From Ancylobacter polymorphus (GTDB lineage: Bacteria; Pseudomonadota; Alphaproteobacteria; Rhizobiales; Xanthobacteraceae): a stretch of DNA of 64,000 nucleotides. Shown here in pieces: positions 53,694 to 62,124 of this stretch. The stretch lies in the NCBI RefSeq assembly GCF_030813495.1, contig NZ_JAUSUI010000003.1:434001-498000 (forward strand), read 5' to 3'. The translations under genes and the position numbers were made by a program. The stretch's first letter is position 1. The number at the start of each line of letters is the position of its first letter. The notes below the pieces were generated by a model. It did not search any database, had not been told where the DNA came from, and worked only from the letters and a program-made list of their open reading frames with translations.

Positions 53694-53703
53694 CGGCGCG
53701 GGC

Positions 53704-54294
53704 TCATGAGCTGCGCTCCCAGGGGCAGTGCTCGGTGACGATGCGGGGCATTTCCGGAGCGTCGCTGGTGCGGTTGGCGAGGCCGACCGCGGTGTCGTAC
53801 AGGCGGAAGGCGAGCGTGACGCGGTCGCGGGCGCCGGTGGGCAGCCAGTTGCCGGCCCGCGCCCGTGGCCCCAGCACCACATCGAGCGTGCCGTCGCGGT
53901 TCCACACCACCTCCGCGCTGGTGAAGCCGCTGCGCTCGGCGGCATTGTCGATCAGCCGGCCCTGCGCGTCGGTGAGCGTGAGAGTCCAGAACCGCGCCTG
54001 CGGCAGACTGCCCGAGATGCGGATGTCGCAGCGCCCGTCGAGCGCGCGGCCGGCGGAATCGGTGGCGGCGACGAAGGCGATGCCGTCCGCCAGTTCCAGC
54101 GGCAACTCGCCGGCGCGGGCGAGGGCGGCGCGGGCATAGGGATCAGCGGTCTCGGTGCCGGCGCGCGGCCAGGTCTCCCAGGGACCCGAGCGCACCAGCC
54201 CCGGCCCATAGCCATTGACCGTGGTGACCCAGGTCAGGCCGAGCCCGACGACGGCGCCGATGGCCAGGATCAGGAGGAACAGCAGGGAGCGCAC
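53704..54294 (-). CDS. Membrane-anchored DUF1214 protein (split pair, first gene)
   Basis: This 196-residue protein has an N-terminal helix (LLFLLILAIGAVVGLGLTW) and a DUF1214-type domain (PQARFWTLTLTDAQGRLIDNA, then NWLPTGARDRVTLAFRLYDT). Paired with the next DUF1254 gene, it sits beside the PBP1A gene, an order I recall from other Hyphomicrobiales. The function is unknown. Confidence 0.8.
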   Translation of the reverse strand: MRSLLFLLILAIGAVVGLGLTWVTTVNGYGPGLVRSGPWETWPRAGTETADPYARAALARAGELPLELADGIAFVAATDSAGRALDGRCDIRISGSLPQARFWTLTLTDAQGRLIDNAAERSGFTSAEVVWNRDGTLDVVLGPRARAGNWLPTGARDRVTLAFRLYDTAVGLANRTSDAPEMPRIVTEHCPWERSS

Positions 54295-54366
54295 AGGCGG
54301 AAGCTCTCCGGTGGAGCGGGGCGCCCATGGATGGGCGCTTGCGGCGGGAAGGTCAATCGCGACGGG

Positions 54367-56601
54367 TCAGTTGCTTCCCACGAGGCTGGTGCCGGCTGGC
54401 GGGGCGACGCCCGCCGTCGGCCGGCGCGGGGGCGCGGCCGCCGCCTCGCCGAGGCGGGCCGAGAGGTCCATCAGCCGCGCCGCCGAGGCCGGCGACAGTG
54501 TCACTGGCCGCTGCACGCCGTCGATCTGCAGCGCGGAGGCCTGTGCGGCGGCGCCATCGAGCACCGGCGCCGGCTGGTTGCCGAGGCCGGGCGTCGGCTT
54601 CAGCTCGATACCCTGATGGGCGAAGGCCATCACCTTTTGCCAGGTCATGGCCGGGAGGGAGCCGCCGGTCATCTTGCGAGTGGACTGATAGTCGTCATTG
54701 CCGAACCAGATGGCGCCGACATAATTGCCGGTGAAACCGACGAACCAGGCGTCGCGATAGGCGTTGGTGGTGCCGGTCTTGCCCGAGACCTTGGTGCCGG
54801 GAATCATGGCGCGCCGGCCGGTGCCGTTCTCCACCACGCTGTTCAGCATCGGGTTGATCATGGCGATGATGTCCGGCGGGATCAGTTCCTTCGGCGCGGG
54901 GCCGTTCTGGGCGAAGCTCCAGACCGGATCACCATTGGGCGTGCGCATCTCGACCACGGCATGGGCGTCGACGGAGTAGCCGCCATTGGCGAAGACGGAA
55001 TAGGCGGTCGCCATGTCCACCACCGTCACCTCGGCGGCGCCGAGCGGCAGGGCCCGCGTGACCTTGAGCTCGGTCTTGAGGCCCATGGAATGGGCGAGAT
55101 CGACGATTCGGCCGCGGCCGATATTCTCGGCCAGCTTCACCGCCACCGTGTTCAGCGAGCGGGTGAGGGCATTGATGAGGGTAATGGAGCCGGCATAGGA
55201 ACGGCCGTAATTCTGCGGGCACCAATTGCCGATGCAGATCGGCCCGTCGACGACGATGGTGCTGGGCTTGTACTTCCCCGTCATCAGCGCCGCCGTGTAG
55301 ACGAAGGGCTTGAAGGACGAGCCAGGCTGGCGCAGCGCGTCGGTGGCGCGGTTGAACTGGCTTTCGCCATAGTCCCGCCCGCCGACCATCGCCCGCACCG
55401 CCCCGTTCGGCTCCATCACCACCATGGCCGACTGCTTGGCGCCATAATCCTTGCCGAACTGGCGCAGGCTGTCGCGGATGGCGGTGTCGGCCGCCTTCTG
55501 GATGTTGGGATCGAGCGCGGTGCGCACGATGAAGGAGCGTTCGGCATAGGTCTTGGGCAGCGTCTCGACGATCTGCTTCACCTGATCGAAGGCGTAGTCG
55601 AGGTAATATTCCGGCAGGTCGTCCTGCTTGCGGTCGACGGGCGTCGCCGGGTTGCGGCGGGCGCCGAACACCTGGCCCTCGGTCATGAAGCCGGCATCGA
55701 CGAGATTGTCGAGCACCACGCTGGCGCGCCCGCGCGCCGCCGGCAGATTGATGTGGGGGGCGAATTTCGACGGCGCCTTGAACAGGCCGGCGAGCATCGC
55801 CGCCTCGGCCAAGTTCACGTCGCGCGCCGATTTGCCGAAATAATACTGCGCCGCCGCGTCCACGCCGAAGGCGCCGCCGCCCATATAGGCGCGGTCGAGA
55901 TAGAGCTTGAGGATCTGGTTCTTGGTGAGGTGGAATTCCAGCCACAGCGCCAGAAAGGCTTCCTTGATCTTGCGCTCGAGCGTGCGCTCGTTCGACAGGA
56001 ACAGGTTCTTGGCCAGCTGCTGGGTCAGCGAGGAGCCGCCCTGCACCACGCCGCCGGCGCGCGCATTCGACAGCACGGCGCGGAAGGTGCCGGGAATGTC
56101 GATGCCGAAATGCTCGTAGAAGCGCCGGTCCTCGGTGGCGAGCACCGCCTTGATGAGGTGGTCCGGGAATTCTTCCAGCGGCACCGTGTCGTTGTGGCGG
56201 ATGCCGCGCTCGCCGATCGTGTTGCCGTAGCGGTCGAGGAAGGTGACGGACAGCTCGGCGCGCTTGAGCCAGTCGTCGGAGGTTTCCTGGAAGGCCGGCA
56301 CCGCCAGCGCCAGCATCAGCACCGCGCCCACCGCGCCCCAGGTCATCGCCTCGGAGCCGAGCGAGATGGCGTAGCGGGCGGGGCCCTGCACGTTGAAGCG
56401 TTCGGTGAAGGCGACGAAGCTGTCCCAGCCAGAGCGCAGGTTCACGCCGCCGGAATAGATCGACGAATCGATCCAGGAATCGATCGCCAGCAGCGCATTG
56501 CGCAGGCGCCGGCGGAACGCCGAGGGCGGGCGCTGGCCGGGGGCGGATTCCCTCGGCCTCTCCTGCGGGGGATGGTCGGACGGCGTGTCGTTCAAGCCCA
56601 T
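54367..56601 (-). CDS. Bifunctional penicillin-binding protein 1A
   Basis: This 744-residue class A PBP polymerises and cross-links peptidoglycan at the inner membrane. After a cytoplasmic and membrane N-terminus, the GT51 domain has the catalytic region ATEDRRFYEHFGID and QGGSSLTQQLAKNL. The transpeptidase has the SxxK motif GSSFKPF, SLN and SGKTGTTN. All active-site motifs are intact. The start at 56601 (MGLNDTPSDHPP) follows CTGGAG; the frame opens 27 codons further. It lies upstream of the DUF1214/1254 pair on the same strand. Confidence 0.93.
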   Translation of the reverse strand: MGLNDTPSDHPPQERPRESAPGQRPPSAFRRRLRNALLAIDSWIDSSIYSGGVNLRSGWDSFVAFTERFNVQGPARYAISLGSEAMTWGAVGAVLMLALAVPAFQETSDDWLKRAELSVTFLDRYGNTIGERGIRHNDTVPLEEFPDHLIKAVLATEDRRFYEHFGIDIPGTFRAVLSNARAGGVVQGGSSLTQQLAKNLFLSNERTLERKIKEAFLALWLEFHLTKNQILKLYLDRAYMGGGAFGVDAAAQYYFGKSARDVNLAEAAMLAGLFKAPSKFAPHINLPAARGRASVVLDNLVDAGFMTEGQVFGARRNPATPVDRKQDDLPEYYLDYAFDQVKQIVETLPKTYAERSFIVRTALDPNIQKAADTAIRDSLRQFGKDYGAKQSAMVVMEPNGAVRAMVGGRDYGESQFNRATDALRQPGSSFKPFVYTAALMTGKYKPSTIVVDGPICIGNWCPQNYGRSYAGSITLINALTRSLNTVAVKLAENIGRGRIVDLAHSMGLKTELKVTRALPLGAAEVTVVDMATAYSVFANGGYSVDAHAVVEMRTPNGDPVWSFAQNGPAPKELIPPDIIAMINPMLNSVVENGTGRRAMIPGTKVSGKTGTTNAYRDAWFVGFTGNYVGAIWFGNDDYQSTRKMTGGSLPAMTWQKVMAFAHQGIELKPTPGLGNQPAPVLDGAAAQASALQIDGVQRPVTLSPASAARLMDLSARLGEAAAAPPRRPTAGVAPPAGTSLVGSN

Positions 56602-56765
56602 GCTCCAGGGGACTTGCGAGCCCCGCCTGCTCTTATAACCGAGCCCATGCCGCGCGACGAGGGCAGCATCAAGGCTCGCCACGGCGCGGCCGCGAGGATA
56701 TCTAAGGAGTGATTGCCGGTTCGTGAAGTGTGCCGGCGCCCGAGGCTGCGGGACTTTTCCGACCG

Positions 56766-57272
56766 ATGCACGACGATCCGACCACCCTCGCGGCGGCCCC
56801 GTTCTGGCGCCGCAAGACCCTTGAGGAACTGACCGCCGAGGAGTGGGAAAGCCTGTGCGACGGCTGCGGCCGCTGCTGCCTCGTCAAGCTGCAGGACGAG
56901 GATACCGAGGCGATCGCCTATACCGATATTGGCTGCCAGTTGCTCGACGACTTCAACTGCCGCTGCCGCAATTATCCGGAGCGGCAGCAGCATGTGCCCG
57001 ACTGCGTGCGGCTGACGCCGGAGACGGTGCGCGCGCTCGACTGGCTGCCGCCCTCCTGCGGCTATCGGCTGGTGGAGGAGGGGCGCGATCTTTACTGGTG
57101 GCACCATCTCGTCTCCGGCGACCGCGAGACGGTGCATGCGGCCGGCGTTTCCGTGCGCGGCAAGGTGGCGGCGCTGGAGGACGAATTGCCGCTGGAAGAC
57201 TATGTCGACCACATGGTGCGCTGGCCGCTGCGCCTGCCGCGCGGCGCCGTGCGGCGCAAGGCGAAGGGCTAG
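56766..57272 (+). CDS. YcgN/UPF0260 family cysteine-cluster protein
   Basis: This 168-residue protein has the cysteine-rich YcgN pattern [35 protein letters not shown] and LPPSCGYRL. The clustered cysteines suggest metal or Fe-S binding. The family is widespread in Proteobacteria and uncharacterised. A GTG start at 56730 would add 12 residues; neither start has a strong ribosome site. It is convergent with the lactate dehydrogenase gene. Confidence 0.88.
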   Translation: MHDDPTTLAAAPFWRRKTLEELTAEEWESLCDGCGRCCLVKLQDEDTEAIAYTDIGCQLLDDFNCRCRNYPERQQHVPDCVRLTPETVRALDWLPPSCGYRLVEEGRDLYWWHHLVSGDRETVHAAGVSVRGKVAALEDELPLEDYVDHMVRWPLRLPRGAVRRKAKG

Positions 57273-57298
57273 GGCGCCCGGCAAGGCGCCCGCCTCCC

Positions 57299-58435
57299 TC
57301 ACAGAGCGAGCACGCTCCGGTCCACCTGCTCGATGTCCTTGACGCCGGTGAGCGCCATGGACACGTCGAGCTCCTTGCGCATGATTTCGATCGCCTTGGC
57401 GACGCCAGCCTGGCCGCCGGCCGCGAGCGACCACAGGAAGGCCTTGCCCATCATGCAGCCCTGTGCGCCCAGCGCGCGGGCTTTCAGTATGTCCTGGCCG
57501 GACTGCACGCCGCCGTCGAACCAGATTTCGCTTTTTCCCCCGCCAATGGCGTCGACGATCTTCGGCAGCGCCTTGATCGAGGAGACGGCGCCGTCGAGCT
57601 GGCGCCCGCCATGGTTCGACACCACGATGGCATCGGCGCCGGTGGCGGCGGCGATCCTGGCGTCCTCGACATCGAGCACGCCCTTGAGGATGAGCTTGCC
57701 CGGCCAGATGGAGCGCACCCATTCCACATCCTTCCACGACAGGGAGGGGTCGAACTGACCGGCGATCCACTGCGAGAGGGTGGAGAGGCTGTCGCTCTCC
57801 TGCCGCACGGCGAGATTGCCGAAGGAATGGCGCTTGCCCATCAGCACGCTGGCGATCCAACGCGGCTTGGTGGCGATGTCGAGCGCATTGGCCAGCGTCA
57901 GTTTCGGGGGAACGGCGAGTCCGTTCTTGATGTCCATGTGGCGCTGGCCCTGAATCTGCAGATCGAGGGTCAGCACCAGCGCCGAGCACTTGGCCGCCTT
58001 GGCGCGCTCGATCAGCGATTCCGAGAATTTGCGGTCCCGCATCACATAGAGCTGGAACCAGAACGGCTTGTCGACCGCGCCCGCTACATCTTCGATCGAG
58101 CAGATCGACATGGTGGAAAGGGTGAAGGGAATGCCCGCCGCCTGCGCCGCGCGGCACCCATGGATTTCGCCGTCGCCATGAAACAGGCCGGTAAGGCCGG
58201 TGGGCGCGATGGCGAGCGGCAGCGCCACCTTCTCGCCGATCATGGTGGTGGCGGTGGAGCGATCGGACACGTCGATCATCACCCGCTGCCGCAGCGGGAT
58301 GGCGGCGAGGTCCGCCTTGTTGGCGCGCAGCGTCGTCTCGTCATAGGAGCCGCGGTCGGCATAGTGAAAGATGGCGCGGGGCACCTTGCGCATCGCGATG
58401 GCGCGCAGATCCTGGATGTTGGTCACGGTCGCCAT
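57299..58435 (-). CDS. lldD: L-lactate dehydrogenase (FMN, cytochrome/quinone linked)
   Basis: This 378-residue alpha-hydroxyacid dehydrogenase oxidises L-lactate to pyruvate and passes electrons to the membrane quinone pool. It has the catalytic histidine in VVSNHGGRQLDGAVSS, the FMN-binding LPLAIAPTGLTGLFHGDGE and WFDGGVQSGQDILKARALGA. The first gene of the pair upstream, lldP, encodes the permease, and lldR is divergent, a complete lactate locus. The ATG at 58435 follows an AGGAG-type site. Confidence 0.93.
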   Translation of the reverse strand: MATVTNIQDLRAIAMRKVPRAIFHYADRGSYDETTLRANKADLAAIPLRQRVMIDVSDRSTATTMIGEKVALPLAIAPTGLTGLFHGDGEIHGCRAAQAAGIPFTLSTMSICSIEDVAGAVDKPFWFQLYVMRDRKFSESLIERAKAAKCSALVLTLDLQIQGQRHMDIKNGLAVPPKLTLANALDIATKPRWIASVLMGKRHSFGNLAVRQESDSLSTLSQWIAGQFDPSLSWKDVEWVRSIWPGKLILKGVLDVEDARIAAATGADAIVVSNHGGRQLDGAVSSIKALPKIVDAIGGGKSEIWFDGGVQSGQDILKARALGAQGCMMGKAFLWSLAAGGQAGVAKAIEIMRKELDVSMALTGVKDIEQVDRSVLAL

Positions 58436-58501
58436 GCGCGTGCTCCTTCTGCCCTTAGGTCATGATGTGAGGGGAGGCTGATACGCCTCCCCCCGCCGGC
58501 G

Positions 58502-60187
58502 TCAATGGTGAATGACGAGGTTGCTGAACGGCCAGACATAGGCCTGCAACGTCACCAGCATGCCCACCAGCACCGCCAGCGCGATGGAATGGAAGAACAC
58601 GTAGCGCAGGATCACGCCTTCCTTGTTCACCCAGCCGGTGGCGGTGGAGGCGACGACGATGGACTGCGCGTCGATCATCTTGCCCATGACGCCGCCCGAG
58701 GAATTCGCCGCCGCCATCAGGGTCGGCGACAGGCCGAGCTGCTCGGAGGTGATCTTCTGCAGGCCGCCGAACAGCACGTTCGAGGCGGTGTCCGACCCTG
58801 TCAGCGCGACGCCCAGCCAGCCGAGCAGCGTGCCGAACAGCGGGTAGAACGGCCCTGTCGTGGCGAAGGCGAGGCCGAGCGTGGCGTCGAGGCCGGAGTA
58901 GCGGGTGAGGAAGCCCAGCGCCAGCATGATGGCGATGGTGGCGAGCGAGAAGCGCACCTTCCACAGCGTGCGGCCATAGATGCGCGCCAGCCCCAGCGGC
59001 GAGAAGCCCATCAGCAGCCCGGCGATCACCGCCGACACGAAGATGCCCGAGCCGGTCATCGACAGGATATTGAAGGTGAACACCGCCGCTTCGGGATGCG
59101 CGGTCGCCACCACCGGCGGGACCTTGAAGACGAGGTTGTGCAGGCCCTCGAACGGAATTTTCTGGATGAAGAATCCGTCGAGCCAGCCCTTCATTTGCGG
59201 GACGCCCCAGGCGAAGACGAACACGGTGAGGATGGCCCAGGGCAGCCACGCTTTCACGAGATCGCCGGTCGAGGGGCGCTGGTTGAGGGACGGGTCGATC
59301 TTGGCCTTGGCCGCCACATCTTCCGAGCCGTCATTGCCCTGCCGGCCCTTCAGCGCGGTCGAGGTCCAGATCGTCTTCGGTCGCCAGACGCGCAGAAACA
59401 GCACCAGGCTGACCATGGAGACGATGGCGGCGACCACGTCCACCAGCCACGGCCCATGGAAGTTCGAGACCAGGAACTGCGGCACGGCGAAGGTGATGCC
59501 GCAGACCAGGATCGCCGGCCAGATTTCCAGCATCCCGCGCCAGCCCGCGAACGCCCAGATCAGCCAGAACGGCACAATGAGCGAGAAGAAGGGGAGCTGG
59601 CGACCGATCATCGCCGAGAGGTCGAGCAGGTCGAGCCCCGTTACCGCCGCCAGCGCGATGACCGGCGTGCCCAGCGCGCCATAGGCGACCGGCGCGGTGT
59701 TGGCGATGAGCGAGAGGCCGGAGGCGGCGAGCGGCGAGAAGCCGAGGCCGATCAGCAGCGCCGCCGTCACCGCCACCGGCGTGCCGAAGCCTGCCGCGCC
59801 CTCGAAGAACGCACCGAAGGAGAAGGCGATAAGCAGCAGCTGGAGGCGACGGTCGCCGGTGATGCCGGCAATGGAGTGCTGCAGCGTGGTGAAGGAGCCG
59901 TTGGCTTCGGTCAGCTGGTGCAGGAAGATGATGTTGAGCACGATCCAGCCGATCGGCATCAGGCCATAGGCCGCGCCGTAACCGGCGGCGAGGCCCGCCT
60001 TTTCGGCGGGCATGCCGAAGAAGAAGACGGCAATGACGAAGGCGGCAACCAGCCCGGCAAAGGCAGCGACATGCGCCTTCATATGCAGGAAGCCGAGGCC
60101 GACGAGCATGACGACGATGGGCACAGCGGCGAACAGCGTCGACAGCGCCATGCTGCCGAACGGGTCGTAGACTTGATTCCAGGTCAC
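58502..60187 (-). CDS. lldP: L-lactate permease
   Basis: This 561-residue inner-membrane carrier of the LldP family has about 13 helices. It has the N-terminal pattern WNQVYDPFGSMALSTLFAAVPI and the conserved GAFFEGAAGFGTPVAV and GSDTASNVLFGGLQ motifs. It imports lactate with protons. The start is GTG 60187 (MTWNQVYDPFG), with GGAGAAACGCCC upstream, which aligns with E. coli LldP; the frame runs further to 60238. LldR half-sites lie in its promoter region. Confidence 0.92.
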   Translation of the reverse strand: MTWNQVYDPFGSMALSTLFAAVPIVVMLVGLGFLHMKAHVAAFAGLVAAFVIAVFFFGMPAEKAGLAAGYGAAYGLMPIGWIVLNIIFLHQLTEANGSFTTLQHSIAGITGDRRLQLLLIAFSFGAFFEGAAGFGTPVAVTAALLIGLGFSPLAASGLSLIANTAPVAYGALGTPVIALAAVTGLDLLDLSAMIGRQLPFFSLIVPFWLIWAFAGWRGMLEIWPAILVCGITFAVPQFLVSNFHGPWLVDVVAAIVSMVSLVLFLRVWRPKTIWTSTALKGRQGNDGSEDVAAKAKIDPSLNQRPSTGDLVKAWLPWAILTVFVFAWGVPQMKGWLDGFFIQKIPFEGLHNLVFKVPPVVATAHPEAAVFTFNILSMTGSGIFVSAVIAGLLMGFSPLGLARIYGRTLWKVRFSLATIAIMLALGFLTRYSGLDATLGLAFATTGPFYPLFGTLLGWLGVALTGSDTASNVLFGGLQKITSEQLGLSPTLMAAANSSGGVMGKMIDAQSIVVASTATGWVNKEGVILRYVFFHSIALAVLVGMLVTLQAYVWPFSNLVIHH

Positions 60188-60268
60188 GGGCGTTTCTCCG
60201 GGGAGGGAAGTGTGCGGTTGGGTCCGCTTTTTCCGCATTGGGCCCGGTCTTTGCCGCGCCGCCCTCCT

Positions 60269-60362
60269 TTGGTAAGGAGATTATCATGAAGTGTTGTTTG
60301 GTAAGTTTTATTTACCGAGCAAGTCAATTGGACAACGATTCGACTTTCGTGGCATTTACCGA
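60269..60362. promoter_or_regulatory. Clustered LldR-type operator half-sites between lldP and lldR
   Basis: TTGGTAA occurs at 60269-60275 and 60298-60304, and TTTACCGA at 60311-60318 and 60355-60362. The middle pair forms an inverted repeat with a seven-base spacer (60298-60318). FCD-type GntR regulators such as LldR bind short inverted repeats of this kind. The block spans the shared divergent promoter region. Confidence 0.6.
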
Positions 60363-60406
60363 AGGTCAAGCCGAAAGATCGTCGGCGACATGAGGGAGAC
60401 GCACGC

Positions 60407-61168
60407 GTGGAGCGCCTGCACACACCGAAGCTGGCGGAGGCGATCGCCGAGCATATCGAGCGGCTGATCCTCGAAGGCGTGCTGCGCCCCGGCGAGAAGC
60501 TGGCCAGCGAGCGCGACCTCGCCGAGCGGCTGGAAGTCTCCCGTCCCTCCTTGCGCGACGCTCTTGCCCTGCTGGAACAGCGCGGCCTGCTGGCGACCAG
60601 CCGCGAGGGCACCCGCGTGACCGAGTTTCTTTCCGGCCTGACCGATCCTCTGGCAGGGTTGCTGCAATCCAACGAGCAGGTGACGGCGGATTACTTTGAA
60701 TACCGCACGGCGGTGGAGCGCATGGCGGCCGGGCTGGCGGCGGTGCGTGCCACCGCGCCCGAGCGGCAGGCGATCCGCGAGTGCCTTGCCGAAATGCAGG
60801 CCGCGCACGCAGCCGGCGATCCCGACCGCGAGGCGGAGGCGGATATCGTGCTGCACCGGCTGATCTATGCCGCCTCGCACAATCTCGTCATCCTGCACGT
60901 CATGCGCGCCTTCTCGGAGATGCTGCGCCGGGACATTTTCTTCAACCGCACGAGCCTGTTCGCCGAGGCCACCTTCCGCGAGGCGCTGCTCGTCCAGCAC
61001 AAGGCGATCGGCGAGGCGGTGGTGGCCGCCGACCCGGACGCGGCGGAGAAGGCGATCCACCACCATCTCACCTTCACCGGCGATGCCGTCGCCCGCACCC
61101 GGCGGGACGCGGCGCGGGTCGACCTCGCGGTACGCCGGCTCAATCGCTCGACGCTTCTGTCGGGCTGA
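60407..61168 (+). CDS. lldR: FCD-type GntR transcriptional regulator of lactate use
   Basis: This 253-residue regulator has an N-terminal winged helix (AEAIAEHIERLILEGVLRPG, then LASERDLAERLEVSRPSLRDAL) and a C-terminal FCD ligand domain with metal-binding histidines (LHRLIYAASHN, HKAIGEAV, IHHHLTF). Lactate probably relieves repression of lldPD. The start is GTG at 60407 behind AGGGAG. It is divergent from lldP with four half-sites between them. PdhR-like members share this architecture, so the effector is inferred from context. Confidence 0.9.
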   Translation: MERLHTPKLAEAIAEHIERLILEGVLRPGEKLASERDLAERLEVSRPSLRDALALLEQRGLLATSREGTRVTEFLSGLTDPLAGLLQSNEQVTADYFEYRTAVERMAAGLAAVRATAPERQAIRECLAEMQAAHAAGDPDREAEADIVLHRLIYAASHNLVILHVMRAFSEMLRRDIFFNRTSLFAEATFREALLVQHKAIGEAVVAADPDAAEKAIHHHLTFTGDAVARTRRDAARVDLAVRRLNRSTLLSG

Positions 61169-61333
61169 GCGCGGGGGAAAGCGCGGGAAGGGCGGAACGG
61201 CCGTGTTGGCGTAACGTTAGTCTCCGACACGGGGCGACGGCGCGGGCATTCCGTCGTCGGTTCGCCGGCGCAATGCGCCACAGAGCGGCATACCTCGCCG
61301 GCGCGCCCCGCAACCCCGCTACAGGAGACGCTT

Positions 61334-61876
61334 ATGCGCCGCTCGACCCTCGCTTTTGCCGCGTTCTGCGCCGCCGCAAGCCCGGCTCTCGCCCAGACGG
61401 CGGGCTCGGATGTCGCCCCCGAGAACACCGCCTCCGCCAGCCTCATCGATCCCAAAGGTGAGCAACTCGGCAACGCCACGCTGCGGCAGACGCCGCATGG
61501 CGTGCTGATCTCGGTGGAGCTTCAGGGCATACCGCCCGGCCCGCACGGCTTCCACATTCACGAGATCGGGCGCTGCGACCCGGCCGACGGCTTCGAATCC
61601 GCTGGCGGGCACTACAATCCGCACGGCAAGCGCCACGGTCTTCTCGACCCCGACGGGCCGCATGCCGGCGACATGCCGAATCAGTTCGTCGGCCCGAATG
61701 GTGTGCTGAGCGTGCAGGTGCTCAACACCTTCGTGACGCTGGAGCCCGGCCCGGGCTCGCTGTTGGATTCGGACGGCTCGGCGCTCATGATCCATTCCGG
61801 CCCGGACGACTATACGAGCCAGCCCGGCGGCAAGGCCGGCGACCGCATCGCCTGCGGGGTGATCGAGCGCCCCTGA
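61334..61876 (+). CDS. sodC: Periplasmic Cu/Zn superoxide dismutase
   Basis: This 180-residue SodC has a signal peptide ending PALA-QTA near residue 20. The copper and zinc site motifs HGFHIHEIGRCDPADGF and GGHYNPHGKRHG are intact, and a C-terminal cysteine in RIACGVIERP pairs with that in GRCD. It removes periplasmic superoxide. The start at 61334 has a CAGGAG site. It stands alone after lldR. Confidence 0.93.
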   Translation: MRRSTLAFAAFCAAASPALAQTAGSDVAPENTASASLIDPKGEQLGNATLRQTPHGVLISVELQGIPPGPHGFHIHEIGRCDPADGFESAGGHYNPHGKRHGLLDPDGPHAGDMPNQFVGPNGVLSVQVLNTFVTLEPGPGSLLDSDGSALMIHSGPDDYTSQPGGKAGDRIACGVIERP

Positions 61877-61960
61877 CGTGGTTTCGCGGGCGGTCGTCGC
61901 GAGGAGCGTGGCGGGCCGGTCACGCCCGAGAACAAGATGCCGTCGAGTGGTATGTCCGTG

Positions 61961-61988
61961 TTGAACGGTTTCCGCACGTGTCTATGGT
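61961..61988 (+). promoter_or_regulatory. Candidate sigma-70 promoter of the autotransporter gene
   Basis: TTGAAC (61961-61966) and TATGGT (61983-61988) are 16 bases apart, about 137 bases upstream of the autotransporter ATG. Only a motif match; low weight. Confidence 0.3.
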
Positions 61989-62124
61989 GTGTCTAAACTG
62001 CGACGAAGTTGCGTTCCGAATGTCGGGAGGCGCGGCCCGTCGCAGGATGTTCTGCCGGAGCGCGACAGCGTGCGTGCCGTGTCCGGGAGGGCGCGACTTC
62101 ATCTGACCCGGCGGGCGAGTTTCC

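Noticed and set aside
53728-56712. A 994-codon open frame on the plus strand
   Set aside because: It lies antisense to the PBP1A, DUF1214 and DUF1254 genes, which have full family motifs. The translation is rich in Arg, Gly, His and Asp, as expected of an antisense frame of a high-GC gene.
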